Source: Eubacterium coprostanoligenes (lineage in GTDB: Bacteria; Bacillota; Clostridia; Oscillospirales; Acutalibacteraceae). Taken from it: a stretch of DNA of 64,000 bases. The position numbers and the translations under genes are program-made. Below, one piece after another: positions 34,001 through 42,598 of this stretch (positions within the stretch are counted from its first letter, which is position 1; each line of letters opens with the position of its first letter). The notes below the pieces were generated by a model, which did not search any database, had not been told where the DNA came from, and was given only the letters and a program-made list of their open reading frames with translations. The DNA lies in contig NZ_FUWW01000002.1 of NCBI RefSeq assembly GCF_900167205.1, forward strand, positions 62,001 to 126,000, read 5' to 3'.

Positions 34001-36925
34001 ATTCCAAACACTTCAACGCTTCCGACAGGTGAAATCACAGCAAAAAGTGCCGCTGGCTTTGGCTGGCCTACCGGCAACGGATTGAGTGCAAGTCAACTTA
34101 AAGACTATGCTCCGTCTAATGAACTTAACGGTAAATTTGTAATTTCCGTTCAAGATGAAGTAAAGGTAACACAAACAACCGGTAAGGCTGTTGGTATTGA
34201 CAAGGCTGGTAACTATATCAACTCAATGGACTACAATTTCATTGATGAAATCACTACTCTTGACGGTGTTGAAAAAATCAGTAGAGGCGGTATCTACGCC
34301 AAGAATGGTTGGTCATATTTCAACACAAAAACTGTTTTAACCACAAAATATGACGCTGCAAACATCAGCGAAACAACATTGCCAAGCAAGTGGTCAGAAT
34401 TTGTTGACTGTCGTGACAACTATGTCGGCATGGTTTATTTCTGGAAAGTGGCTGATACAATATTCACAACTTATGCAGGTTACGGCTTTGATAGGGGACG
34501 CTCAAACTTTACTGCTGGTGTTGTAAATGTTGTTCCTTTGTTCGAACTCATCGACCAAATCAAGGCAGACGACTTCCAGGCTACAAAGAGCAGGTACACA
34601 AAGGCTACTTGGGATGCACTTGAAGAAGCTCTCGGCGAAGCAAACAAAAACTTTGATTATAGCAAAATGACATATGATCAAATTATCGCTGTTGTTGATG
34701 GCAGATACACAAATCTTTGGAACGCAAAAAAGAATCTTCAACTTGCTGCAAGCAACGAGAACCTTAAGCAAGCTCTTGCACAAACAAAGAAAGCATTTGA
34801 AGAAGACGAAAATAAGGTTAAGCCTGAAGGTTGGGCAAATTTCAAAAGGGCATACTTGGAAGCACAGTCAAAGATCCGTGGTGATTACAGCGATGCAAAC
34901 ATCACAACAGTTGCAAAGACTGACCAAGCATCTGTTGACCAGTATGCAACAGCACTTCTTGATGCTTTCAATAAACTTATTTATCAAATCGATTTCACTC
35001 CTGTTGACAATGCAGTTAGGGCACTTGTTGACGACATCGCAGACGATGGCGACTATGTTTATACTGCAGCTTCAGTTAACGCAGTTAACGAAGCAATCAA
35101 GAGATTAACATATTTCCCTTGGTCAACAACAGAGAGAAGAAAACACTACACAGATGAAACTGATGTTGTTTCAGGTGTTAAGACAGAAGCAGAGGTAACA
35201 ATCCCTGGTTTGAAGAGCCTCCTTGTTAGGGCTGACTTCGATGACCAAGCTATTCTTGCTGCAAAGGATAAAGCAAAAGCTGCTCTTTCCGACCCTGACG
35301 CATACAATCAGACTCAAGTAGAAGCTGCAATAAATGCACTTCAAACAACTCAACAAGTATTCCTTCAGAATTCAAACATCAACTGCAAGATGTTTGCAAA
35401 CCAAGATGAATGCGACGCTGCAATCAAGAAAGCACTTGAGGGCCTCCAACTCAACCAGTATTCAGTAACAATTGTTCCAAACGGAAACACAAATGCTTCT
35501 TATGTAAAGGGCACTTATGATTACGGTACAGAAATTACAGTTTCTCTTCCTGACAATTCAGAAGTTGACTGGTACTATGAGATGACTTCACCATCAGGTG
35601 TAACGGTTGCAAAGAAACTTTATTCAACAACTGATGCTCTTACATTCATCGTAAGAGGTAATACAACACTCACAACAAAGTCTGCTTCAACATCAGATCA
35701 ATGCAAGATTTCTTATGTTAACGGTCTTAACTCTGCAATCGTTGCAATTGATTATGTTGCTTCAGGCTCAACTGTAACACTTGATTCAAATATCGCTCCT
35801 GTTCTTCCGTACTACAGATTCGAATCATTCGTTGTAAACGGACAGGAAAAACACGTAGGCGACACAATCACTGTTTCAAGCGACACAACAATTACACTTG
35901 TTTACTCATTCCAGGATGGTTTAGCAACCTACAAGGTTTACACAATCGGTCTTGGTGCAATGAATTCAGGCGCAGAAGATGGTGTTCCTGCTTCATTCAT
36001 TGTTGATTCACTCAAGTACAACGATGAGGTTTCATTCAAAGTTGGTGATTCCTCAAATGAACGTGTTGACGGCTACGGCGGTTATGACCTTAATTATCAA
36101 GTTTCAAAATATAACGGCAATCAGTTTGTAACTGAAACTGTTCAAGTACCTAATGCTTACGGTCGTGCTTATGACGATCCTGACCTATGTTATGATGCCG
36201 ATGTTTATGCATGGCTCAAGGTTGAAGTTGATGATTGGGATAAGTTCGAAAAATCTCCAATCTGGACAGCAGCAACAACATTGCAGTCAGGTAACATCAA
36301 CATCAATATTTTCAAGGTTAACGGATCGGGTAACGAATCTAGCGTTGAAGACTTTAAAAATGCTATTTTGAACAAGGATGTATTCACTCAAGCAGGTGTA
36401 AAAACTTCTGTTATTAAGTACGGTACTGATTTCACATTCCGTGTTCACGAGAATTGTGCAATCATTCCAATCAGTAAGGTAATGTACGACCAAGCAATTG
36501 TTGACGGCATCATCCAAACTGAAAATCTCAGCAAAGACGGCGTTAGCGTTACTACAAAGCCTGAACTTGTAATCGCTCCCGGCGAAAAGCTTTCAATCAT
36601 TTCAAGCTATGCAATTCCAACAGGTTGCACAATGGTTGAAAAGGGTATTCTTGTAAAGGTTAACAAGAACAGCACTGATGTTGGCGATGGCTATGACCTT
36701 AAACTTGCAAATGCAGGTAAAAACGGTGTTAATAGACTTAAGTCAAACTATCAGACAGAGGGTAACCAGTTTGTAATTTCTATCAACACAAAGACACTCA
36801 ACCATGCAAACATTCAAGATGTTGGTCTCATTTGGAAAGCTTATGTAACTTATAGAAATGCAGACGGAGAGCTCGTTACACAATACACACTGCCAACAAC
36901 TCCGACAAATTCCGGCACATATTAA
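31010..36925 (+). CDS. Giant secreted surface protein with FIVAR-like helical repeats (1971 aa)
   Basis: Signal peptide at ~1-30 (cleavage near LADA). The first ~700 residues are a large beta-rich region with aromatic/Asn-rich segments. Helical FIVAR-like bundles appear at ~650-760 (YNELKTAIKESKKTYQAGN) and more clearly at ~1190-1330 (YTKATWDALEEALGEANKNF, KPEGWANFKRAYLEAQSKI). These are followed by InlB/Listeria-Bacteroides-like beta repeats at ~1480-1650 (YRFESFVVNGQEKHVGDTI). No LPxTG, transmembrane anchor, dockerin or SLH domain is evident, and the C-terminus ends in a Thr/Pro-rich tail. FIVAR modules occur in adhesins and carbohydrate-active surface proteins; adhesion or glycan binding is inference. 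Followed after 25 bp by a 46-residue peptide gene. Confidence 0.8.
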   Translation: MVKRLFKKSIACLLAAIMIAASLPLTALADATTDAVIHQTITSKNNRVGIITKDADGGGRVNGNDYNIVNDGTNDNFTAAFWKYDSSEVKNLTGTTINSANFTFTIKAGGMSNCQGFSIYYATKDSGIANLSAGINGGGSWTGYNSIYTGSNHIANITEYLGLTYINSVSADRLKAAREGTEFTVDVKDAYNYAIQNDKSMVTLVLMQSNAASGSSGNNWSDTHIFNYTPDIVCNYDENVEVIPGLEGINREIAAYETKMSQVGTNGLVYKNMKPAYDAYQKAIKYRDAFEFGGQTAPTADEVTAVAEELCTKTGEMVPWSDDVTGKMPSKQPVFVNNKGESKVENDSKYTYYSNILYTENCVGKNNGKNDGDRPGAAIRFDKAADVWLEIYYPNTVLLYDGTTPARMPIMFMAKVDTYKAWNDGRTIWQVYASSPSPGDTYKTTKAGFEREFKNMQVTSYKDDLNASWRGKDGTNNLDFNNCRNNGTKNVSGDPSLNTSFCSDWLGYSFGSYWNAYASSFEVDGKLFEQLHPRDGLVEVGNNWTYYGGMGDPAALTMASDPTALCGQASSTDKDGSPAKNIFVINYKGLVDLIKTAGNLTTLKDVTKYKEGGLAQLMTLYDEATAYAQKSKISEINFANALEKGREITTIMGKFETILNTATADTGAAVYNELKTAIKESKKTYQAGNKDNLKYTAEVWGPFETAYNNATGYFHALYPNGTLNMADAEQYIQPLRDAKANLKNGMIKTVVNTDTLEIVIANADMITHNPGYFTAESVNEETLSALLTQVKTEIWGSEANYGYDTEKIELSTENQQKVDSYTQQLSTIIAGAVFDFDYVTSTGLSMNSAIENASKLNPNDWGNYNVVESAVAECNTFKTTANDFNGQIADIISNTISSYEALVSKVDVSIKGLSKPFDQISNGAVANIGEPYTTSFNSSQNARGNNFKFSWNYTTGTILFKTKREAFTYQIPVSKWGIYSDQTGEDFEAMADCISINIPNTSTLPTGEITAKSAAGFGWPTGNGLSASQLKDYAPSNELNGKFVISVQDEVKVTQTTGKAVGIDKAGNYINSMDYNFIDEITTLDGVEKISRGGIYAKNGWSYFNTKTVLTTKYDAANISETTLPSKWSEFVDCRDNYVGMVYFWKVADTIFTTYAGYGFDRGRSNFTAGVVNVVPLFELIDQIKADDFQATKSRYTKATWDALEEALGEANKNFDYSKMTYDQIIAVVDGRYTNLWNAKKNLQLAASNENLKQALAQTKKAFEEDENKVKPEGWANFKRAYLEAQSKIRGDYSDANITTVAKTDQASVDQYATALLDAFNKLIYQIDFTPVDNAVRALVDDIADDGDYVYTAASVNAVNEAIKRLTYFPWSTTERRKHYTDETDVVSGVKTEAEVTIPGLKSLLVRADFDDQAILAAKDKAKAALSDPDAYNQTQVEAAINALQTTQQVFLQNSNINCKMFANQDECDAAIKKALEGLQLNQYSVTIVPNGNTNASYVKGTYDYGTEITVSLPDNSEVDWYYEMTSPSGVTVAKKLYSTTDALTFIVRGNTTLTTKSASTSDQCKISYVNGLNSAIVAIDYVASGSTVTLDSNIAPVLPYYRFESFVVNGQEKHVGDTITVSSDTTITLVYSFQDGLATYKVYTIGLGAMNSGAEDGVPASFIVDSLKYNDEVSFKVGDSSNERVDGYGGYDLNYQVSKYNGNQFVTETVQVPNAYGRAYDDPDLCYDADVYAWLKVEVDDWDKFEKSPIWTAATTLQSGNININIFKVNGSGNESSVEDFKNAILNKDVFTQAGVKTSVIKYGTDFTFRVHENCAIIPISKVMYDQAIVDGIIQTENLSKDGVSVTTKPELVIAPGEKLSIISSYAIPTGCTMVEKGILVKVNKNSTDVGDGYDLKLANAGKNGVNRLKSNYQTEGNQFVISINTKTLNHANIQDVGLIWKAYVTYRNADGELVTQYTLPTTPTNSGTY

Positions 36926-36950
36926 TTGATTTTCTGAGGAGGTAAAAGTA

Positions 36951-37091
36951 ATGAAGAGATTTTATGCTGAACCTGAATTAGAAATCAGGAAATATTCATT
37001 GTCCGGAAATGGTGTAGTAACTGCATCAACTCCGGAAGTAAGCGATGGCAACGACCTTAACAAAGACGATAACTTCGATTTGTTCGAGTAA
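36951..37091 (+). CDS. 46-residue acidic peptide gene downstream of the giant surface protein
   Basis: Reads from ATG 36951 behind a strong GAGGAGG. The product starts MKRFYAEPELEIRKYSLSG, has a Val/Thr/Ser middle (VVTASTPEVSDGND) and a very acidic end (DDNFDLFE). It has no signal peptide and no Cys. The layout (KxYxxPxLEIRKYxL start, Asp-rich end) resembles small peptides encoded near surface proteins in Ruminococcus relatives, but no function is known. A RiPP-like precursor is possible, though no modification enzyme is adjacent. A terminator follows directly, so it shares the transcript of the giant protein. Confidence 0.7.
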   Translation: MKRFYAEPELEIRKYSLSGNGVVTASTPEVSDGNDLNKDDNFDLFE

Positions 37092-37115
37092 TAAGGTCAA
37101 AAACAAAACAAACAA

Positions 37116-37146
37116 GGGACCGTGGATTTTTCCACGGTCTTTTTGT
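37116..37146 (+). terminator. Intrinsic terminator after the peptide gene
   Basis: GACCGTGGA / TCCACGGTC with a TTTT loop, followed by TTTTT. Confidence 0.9.
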
Positions 37147-37222
37147 ATGCAAAGAGCAATGTTTTCAGCATAAACACCAACTTTGCTATTGTTAACAATT
37201 TATTACATTGTGTGCTAAAAAT

Positions 37223-37251
37223 TTGACATTGGCGGATATATAAGTTAAAAT
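37223..37251 (+). promoter_or_regulatory. Promoter of the tyrA-aro operon
   Basis: TTGACA (37223-37228), 17-bp spacer, TAAAAT (37246-37251), 35 bp before the tyrA ATG. Confidence 0.75.
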
Positions 37252-37286
37252 TAATATGTATATTTATGTATCGGTAGGAAAACAGA

Positions 37287-38114
37287 ATGAATATTTTAAT
37301 TTGCGGTTTGGGTCTTATTGGTGCCAGCTTGGCAAAGACCCTAAAAAAGAATACCGATCACACAGTCCTTGGTTGGAACAGAACATCATCCGTTACCGAA
37401 AAGGCGTTGCGTGACGGCGTTATCGACAGAACGGGCGATATTGACTCTCTCATGGCAGAAGCCGACATCACCTTTATTAATTTCTATCCGGAGGCTATTG
37501 TGCCGTTTATTTTAGAACACAAAAACAGCTTCAAAAAGGATAGCATTGTGTCCGATTCTTGCGGTATCAAAACAAAGATTTGCCGTGCATTGGAAAAGGA
37601 AAAACTTGATTTTTATTTCATTGGTGCTCATCCGATGGCAGGCAGAGAGGTCGGCGGTTACGACAACAGCCTTGACACTTTGTACGACAAGGCAAGTTTC
37701 ATCGTCACACCTGTTGACGGTACTCCACGAAACAAGATTGACGCACTTGTCGGTCTTGCGCAGGGTATGGGATTTGCCAGAACAGTTGTCACAACACCCG
37801 AACATCACGATGAGATGATTGCATTCACATCGCAGATTGCCCATGTGCTTGCGTGTTCATATGTTCTTTCACCGCTTGCACCGTCACACGCCGGATATTC
37901 TGCCGGTTCGTACCGTGATGTGTCCCGTGTTGCACGAATCAATGCGGATATGTGGGCAGACCTTTTCATCGACAACAAGGAGGCGCTTGTCAGGGAGATT
38001 GACGACCTTGTGTCGAACCTTATGCAGTTCAAGTACAATATTGTGAACGAGGATTCTCCTGCACTCAAAGACTTGATGAACAGGGCAAACAAGATTAAGG
38101 AAGAAATCGGATGA
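37287..38114 (+). CDS. tyrA: Prephenate dehydrogenase
   Basis: A 275-residue NAD(P)-dependent enzyme converting prephenate to 4-hydroxyphenylpyruvate for tyrosine. The Rossmann nucleotide site is ICGLGLIGASLAKTL; IGAHPMAGREVGGYDNS is the substrate-binding His motif; a helical dimerisation domain follows (TPEHHDEMIAFTSQIAHVLA). No ACT domain is present. First gene of the aromatic operon; its stop overlaps the aroB start. Confidence 0.94.
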   Translation: MNILICGLGLIGASLAKTLKKNTDHTVLGWNRTSSVTEKALRDGVIDRTGDIDSLMAEADITFINFYPEAIVPFILEHKNSFKKDSIVSDSCGIKTKICRALEKEKLDFYFIGAHPMAGREVGGYDNSLDTLYDKASFIVTPVDGTPRNKIDALVGLAQGMGFARTVVTTPEHHDEMIAFTSQIAHVLACSYVLSPLAPSHAGYSAGSYRDVSRVARINADMWADLFIDNKEALVREIDDLVSNLMQFKYNIVNEDSPALKDLMNRANKIKEEIG

Positions 38115-39169
38115 TGAGAGAGCTGAATGTTAAGGTCGGCAAGGGGTACAACATTTTTATTGAAAAGGGCATTATGTCCTCTTGCGGAAAATATATCAAA
38201 GAGGTGTCGAACGCTTCCAAGGTGTGCTTGGTGAGCGACACAAATGTTTATAAAATTTACGGCAACATTGTTGAGGAACAGCTCAAGGCGGTTGGATATG
38301 AGGTTTTCACCTATGTTTTTGAAGCGGGTGAGGAATCCAAAACAACTGCAACTGTTATCTCGATGGTTGAATTTATGGCTGAAAACGGGCTGACGAGAAG
38401 CGACCTTGTTGTTGCTCTCGGCGGTGGAGTATGCGGAGATATGGCAGGCTTTGCGGCTTCGATTTATCTTCGTGGAATTGATTTTGTTCAAATTCCGACT
38501 TCGCTTCTTGCACAGGTTGATTCGTCTGTTGGCGGAAAAACTGCCGTTGATTTGCCACAGGGCAAAAATCTTTGCGGTGCATTTCATCAGCCGATTTTGG
38601 TGCTGATTGACCCAAATACTCTTGACACTCTCACACCTCACTTTTTCTCTGACGGTATGGCGGAGGTCATCAAAACAGGTTGCATAAAATCAGCCACATT
38701 GTTTGAAAAAACAGAAAAGCAGGATGAAAGAGAGATAATTGACGACATTATTTTTGAGTGTGTCAGCATCAAGGCGGGCGTGGTTGAGCGTGACGAAAAG
38801 GAACACGGCGAGCGTGCACTCCTCAATTTTGGTCACACCGCAGGTCACGCTATAGAAAAGTTGCACGGCTTTACAACTATTTCTCACGGCGAGGCTGTCG
38901 GCATCGGTATGGTAATGATTACCAAAGCCGGTGAAGAAAACGGAATTACAGAAAAAGGCACTTCGGCAAGGATTGAAAATGTGCTTAAAAAATACAGCCT
39001 GATGACGGAGGACAGCCATTCGTTGCAGGATATTATAACCTGTATGAATGCGGATAAAAAACGCACGGCGGACTCTATCAATTTTGTTCTGTTGAGCAAA
39101 ATAGGCGAGTCGTTTACACAGAAAATTAAGAATGATGATATACCGAAATTTTTTGGGGTAAAGCAATGA
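38111..39169 (+). CDS. aroB: 3-dehydroquinate synthase
   Basis: A 352-residue NAD- and metal-dependent enzyme forming 3-dehydroquinate from DAHP. Motifs are VVALGGGVCGDMAGFAASIYLRG (shortened here), PTSLLAQVDSSVGGKTAVD, NFGHTAGHAIEK and SHGEAVGIGMVM, which hold the NAD loop and metal-binding His residues. Two consecutive ATGs (38111 and 38114) are possible starts. It overlaps tyrA and aroA by 4 bp each, implying tight coupling. Confidence 0.96.
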   Translation: MMRELNVKVGKGYNIFIEKGIMSSCGKYIKEVSNASKVCLVSDTNVYKIYGNIVEEQLKAVGYEVFTYVFEAGEESKTTATVISMVEFMAENGLTRSDLVVALGGGVCGDMAGFAASIYLRGIDFVQIPTSLLAQVDSSVGGKTAVDLPQGKNLCGAFHQPILVLIDPNTLDTLTPHFFSDGMAEVIKTGCIKSATLFEKTEKQDEREIIDDIIFECVSIKAGVVERDEKEHGERALLNFGHTAGHAIEKLHGFTTISHGEAVGIGMVMITKAGEENGITEKGTSARIENVLKKYSLMTEDSHSLQDIITCMNADKKRTADSINFVLLSKIGESFTQKIKNDDIPKFFGVKQ

Positions 39170-40374
39170 GATTAGCAAAAATACAAAAATCGAATATCAG
39201 CGGAGCAGTTCAAGTTCCACCGTCAAAATCTGCTGCCCACAGGGCGCTTGTGTGATCTTTTTTGGCAGGAGGCGGACAGGTGTCACCGCTCATTGATTCG
39301 GACGATATGAAGGCAACATTGGGCGTGATTTCGGCTATTAAAAAGGACAAGCCTGTTGCAGATTGCATAGAATCGGGTTCAACGCTCCGCTTTATGATTC
39401 CGGTTGCCGCCGCACTCGGCAAAACGGTAAAATTTGTAGGCAGGGGCAAGCTCCCCGAGCGCCCTATCGGCGACTATCTTCGTCTGCTCCCTGAACACGG
39501 TGTGAAGTGTGATTGCACGGGAACTTTGCCTCTTACAATTAGCGGTCAGCTCACTCCGGGCAGATTTGAAATTGCCGGAGATGTCAGCTCACAGTATATT
39601 ACGGGGCTTCTTCTTGCATTGCCTATTCTTGACGGCGACAGCGAAATTGTCCTCACAACCGAGCTTCAGTCAAAACCTTATGTTGATATGACGGTCAAGG
39701 TTATGGCAGATTTCGGAGTTAAGGTTGAGGAACGGGGAAATTCATATTTCGTTGCAGGCAATCAGACCTATCAAAAGAGAGATTATTTGATTGAAGCAGA
39801 TTGGTCGCAGGCAGCATTCTTTATGGTTGCAGGTGCACTTTTCGGTGAGGTAACACTCACAGGGCTTGATGCCGAAAGTGTGCAGGGAGACAAGGGAATT
39901 TCTGATATATTGAAGCGTTTTGGTGCGGATATAAGCGTTTGTGATGACGGCATTGTTGTCAGAAAATCACAGCTTCACGGCATTGAAATTGACGCTGCAA
40001 ACATTCCCGATATGGTTCCGTCACTTGCAGTTGCAGGTGCTTATGCAGATGGCAAAACTGTGATTAATGGCGCTGAAAGACTTCGATATAAGGAGTCTGA
40101 CAGAATTAAGAGCATTGTGTATAATCTTAAAAAAATGGGTGCAGATGTCAAAGAAACTGCTGACGGAATGGAAATTGTCGGCGGACAGCTTCATTCTGCA
40201 AATATGAAAGGCTTTAATGACCACAGGATTGTTATGGCAATGACTGTTGCCGCAACGGGCGTTGACGGAATTTCTACCATTGATGACGCACAGAGTATAA
40301 AGAAGTCTTATCCTGAATTTTTCAATGATTTTAATAGCATCGGAGGTAATGTAAATGTCTTCATCGATAGGTGA
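39166..40374 (+). pseudogene. aroA: 3-phosphoshikimate 1-carboxyvinyltransferase (EPSP synthase) with in-frame TGA
   Basis: The frame from ATG 39166 reads 402 codons of EPSP synthase interrupted by a TGA at codon 30 (39253-39255), in VPPSKSAAHRALV-stop-SFLAGGG, where homologues usually have Cys or a similar small residue. The rest is intact: STLRFMIPVAAALG, KPYVDMTVKVMADFGV, EADWSQAAFFMVAGA, RYKESDRI and GFNDHRIVMAM, covering both inverted domains. The start overlaps aroB (ATGA). A downstream in-frame TTG (39262) would drop the PPSKS catalytic Lys. A TGT/TGC-to-TGA change or a sequence error is most likely. Reads as aroA with high confidence; whether it is functional is open. Confidence 0.9.
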
Positions 40375-41428
40375 TAACATCAAAATTTCCGTGTTTGGCG
40401 AAAGTCACGGTAAAGCAATCGGTTGCGTTATTGACGGACTTCCTGCAGGTGTAAAACTTGATATGGACGCTGTGTACAAGGATATGTCACGCCGTGCTCC
40501 GGGCAAGGATAAAACTGCAACTCCAAGGCTTGAAAAGGATATTCCGCATATTTTGTCGGGTGTTCTTGACAGCACAACAACGGGCGCTCCGCTTGCTATG
40601 ATGATTGAAAATACAAACACAAAGAGCGGTGATTATTCAAATTTAATGACTGTTCCTCGTCCGAGCCACAGCGATTATCCCGCTTTTGTCAAATACAACG
40701 GCTTCAATGATATTCGTGGCGGAGGTCATTTTAGCGGCAGACTTACCGCTCCGATTGTTTTTGCGGGTGCTGTTGCAAAGCAAATTCTTGCTCAAAAGGG
40801 AATTATCGTTGGTGCTCACATCAAGCAAATAGGCTCGGTTTGCGACACTGCGGTTGATTATAATGATATAAGCGTTGATATGCTTAACAAACTTTCGTCA
40901 ATGACTTTCTCGGTTGTTGATGAGAGTGTAGAAGAAAAAATGCGTGCAGAGGTCGAAAAAGCAAGACTTAACCTTGACAGCGTCGGCGGTGTTGTTGAGT
41001 GTTTTGCTGTTGGACTTCCTGCCGGTGTCGGCGGAAATATTTTTGACGCTGTTGAAAGCAAACTTGCCTCAATTCTGTTTGGAATTCCTGCGGTTAAGGG
41101 CGTTCAGTTTGGCTTGGGTTTTGATTTTGCCGACAAAAACGCATCAAAGGTTAATGATGAATACGAGATAAAAGACGGCAAAGTTGCCACTCTTTCGAAT
41201 AATAACGGCGGTGTTTTGGGCGGAATGACAGACGGCGCACCTGTTGTGGTGTCTGTTGCGTTTAAGCCGACTCCGTCAATTGCTTCAAAACAAAGAAGCG
41301 TAAATCTTCAGACTATGCAAAATGCCGAACTGGAGATTAAGGGCAGACACGACCCTTGCATTGTGCCTCGTGCAGTACCTGTTGTTGAAGCTGCGGTTGC
41401 TATCGGTCTGCTTGATTTAATGATGTAA
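40355..41428 (+). CDS. aroC: Chorismate synthase
   Basis: A 357-residue FMN-dependent enzyme making chorismate from EPSP. Motifs are FGESHGKAIGCVIDGLPAG, RRAPGKDKTATPR, RPSHSDYPAFVKY with RGGGHFSGRLTAPIVFAGA, and GRHDPCIVPRAVPVVEA. Overlaps the 3' end of aroA by 20 bp, so its ribosome-binding site (CGGAGG) lies inside aroA. Full length. Confidence 0.97.
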   Translation: MSSSIGDNIKISVFGESHGKAIGCVIDGLPAGVKLDMDAVYKDMSRRAPGKDKTATPRLEKDIPHILSGVLDSTTTGAPLAMMIENTNTKSGDYSNLMTVPRPSHSDYPAFVKYNGFNDIRGGGHFSGRLTAPIVFAGAVAKQILAQKGIIVGAHIKQIGSVCDTAVDYNDISVDMLNKLSSMTFSVVDESVEEKMRAEVEKARLNLDSVGGVVECFAVGLPAGVGGNIFDAVESKLASILFGIPAVKGVQFGLGFDFADKNASKVNDEYEIKDGKVATLSNNNGGVLGGMTDGAPVVVSVAFKPTPSIASKQRSVNLQTMQNAELEIKGRHDPCIVPRAVPVVEAAVAIGLLDLMM

Positions 41429-41444
41429 TGAGGAAAAGTTTTTA

Positions 41445-42578
41445 ATGGATTTGTTGGAACTACGAAACGAAATTGATAAATTGGATGATGAATTGATTCC
41501 GCTTTTGCTTAAAAGAATGGATATTTCCCGTCAGGTCGCCGAATATAAGGTGCAAAACGGAATTCCCGTTCTCAATGAGCAAAGGGAACTTGAAATTCTT
41601 GAGGATGTTGCATCAAAATGCGGTGAGCAGGGAGAGGTTATAAAAACCGTTTTCTCGGCTATTATGGACGCTTCAAGGGCACTTCAGCACAAGATTATCG
41701 GCGGTGGCGAGGAACTTCGCAATTTGATTTCTAATGCAAAATGCGAAAAGAATCTCACTGCAAACGGCGAACCTATTGCGTGTCAGGGTGTTCAAGGAGC
41801 ATATAGCGGAGAGGCTGCAAAAGCGTTGTTTCCTGATTCACCGATTGATTTTCACAAGCAATTTGAGGATGTTTTTGAGGCTGTAAACCAAAATAAAGCA
41901 CGCTTCGGAATCATTCCTGTTGAAAATTCAACTGCCGGTTCTGTGCACGAATCGTACGATTTGATAATGAAGTACAAGTTTTTCATTGTCGGTGCATATG
42001 ATTTAAGGGTTGACCATTGCCTTTGTGCAAAGCCGGGAGTGAAATTTGAAGATATTGAGAATGTTTATTCTCACACACAAGCACTCAGCCAGTGCAATAT
42101 TTTCCTGAAAAATTTTGATTTTACGGGAATTACTTTCAGTAACACAGCCGCAGCGGCAAAATTTGTGTCTGAAAGCGAAAAGAATAATATCGCTGCAATT
42201 TGCAGTGAATCTGCCGCAAAAAAATACGGCTTGAAAATTATCCGCAAGGGTATTCAAAATGTTACAAACAACACCACTCGCTTTATTGTTATTTCAAAGG
42301 AACTTGTTATTGATGAGGATGCGGAAAAAATTTCGCTTATTTTCTCCGCACCGCACCGCACAGGTTCGCTTTATAGAGTGCTTGGCAGATTTTCTATGAC
42401 AGGTCTTAACCTTACAAAACTTGAATCACGACCTGTTGCAAACGGAAGATTTGACTATTATTTTTATGTTGATATATTGGGCTCGGTCAGAGATGAGCAA
42501 ACTCTTGATTTGCTTTGTGCTTTGTCTGATGAATTGCCCGAGTTTTCATTCCTTGGTAATTATTACGAGGGAAAATAA
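41445..42578 (+). CDS. pheA: Bifunctional chorismate mutase / prephenate dehydratase
   Basis: A 377-residue P-protein. Residues 1-85 are an AroQ-type chorismate mutase (LRNEIDKLDDELIPLLLKRM). Residues ~105-285 are prephenate dehydratase (VQGAYSGEAAKALFP, GIIPVENSTAGSV, NTTRFIVIS). Residues ~295-375 form a regulatory ACT domain (HRTGSLYRVLGRFSMTGLNL, ESRP), so feedback inhibition by phenylalanine is expected. It begins 16 bp after aroC. Confidence 0.96.
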   Translation: MDLLELRNEIDKLDDELIPLLLKRMDISRQVAEYKVQNGIPVLNEQRELEILEDVASKCGEQGEVIKTVFSAIMDASRALQHKIIGGGEELRNLISNAKCEKNLTANGEPIACQGVQGAYSGEAAKALFPDSPIDFHKQFEDVFEAVNQNKARFGIIPVENSTAGSVHESYDLIMKYKFFIVGAYDLRVDHCLCAKPGVKFEDIENVYSHTQALSQCNIFLKNFDFTGITFSNTAAAAKFVSESEKNNIAAICSESAAKKYGLKIIRKGIQNVTNNTTRFIVISKELVIDEDAEKISLIFSAPHRTGSLYRVLGRFSMTGLNLTKLESRPVANGRFDYYFYVDILGSVRDEQTLDLLCALSDELPEFSFLGNYYEGK

Positions 42579-42598
42579 CAAAGTATTGGTATGATTTG

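Noticed and set aside
37146-37222. Small RNA or T-box leader before tyrA
   Set aside because: Only short palindromes (ATTGTTAACAAT) upstream of a normal promoter; no T-box sequence or terminator between promoter and tyrA.
37805-38641. 278-residue open frame opposite tyrA/aroB
   Set aside because: It lies wholly antisense to two well-recognised enzymes, with no motif or start signal.
39253-39255. Selenocysteine at the aroA TGA
   Set aside because: EPSP synthases are not selenoproteins, no convincing SECIS-like hairpin is seen just downstream, and no selenium genes are present; an error or nonsense mutation is simpler.
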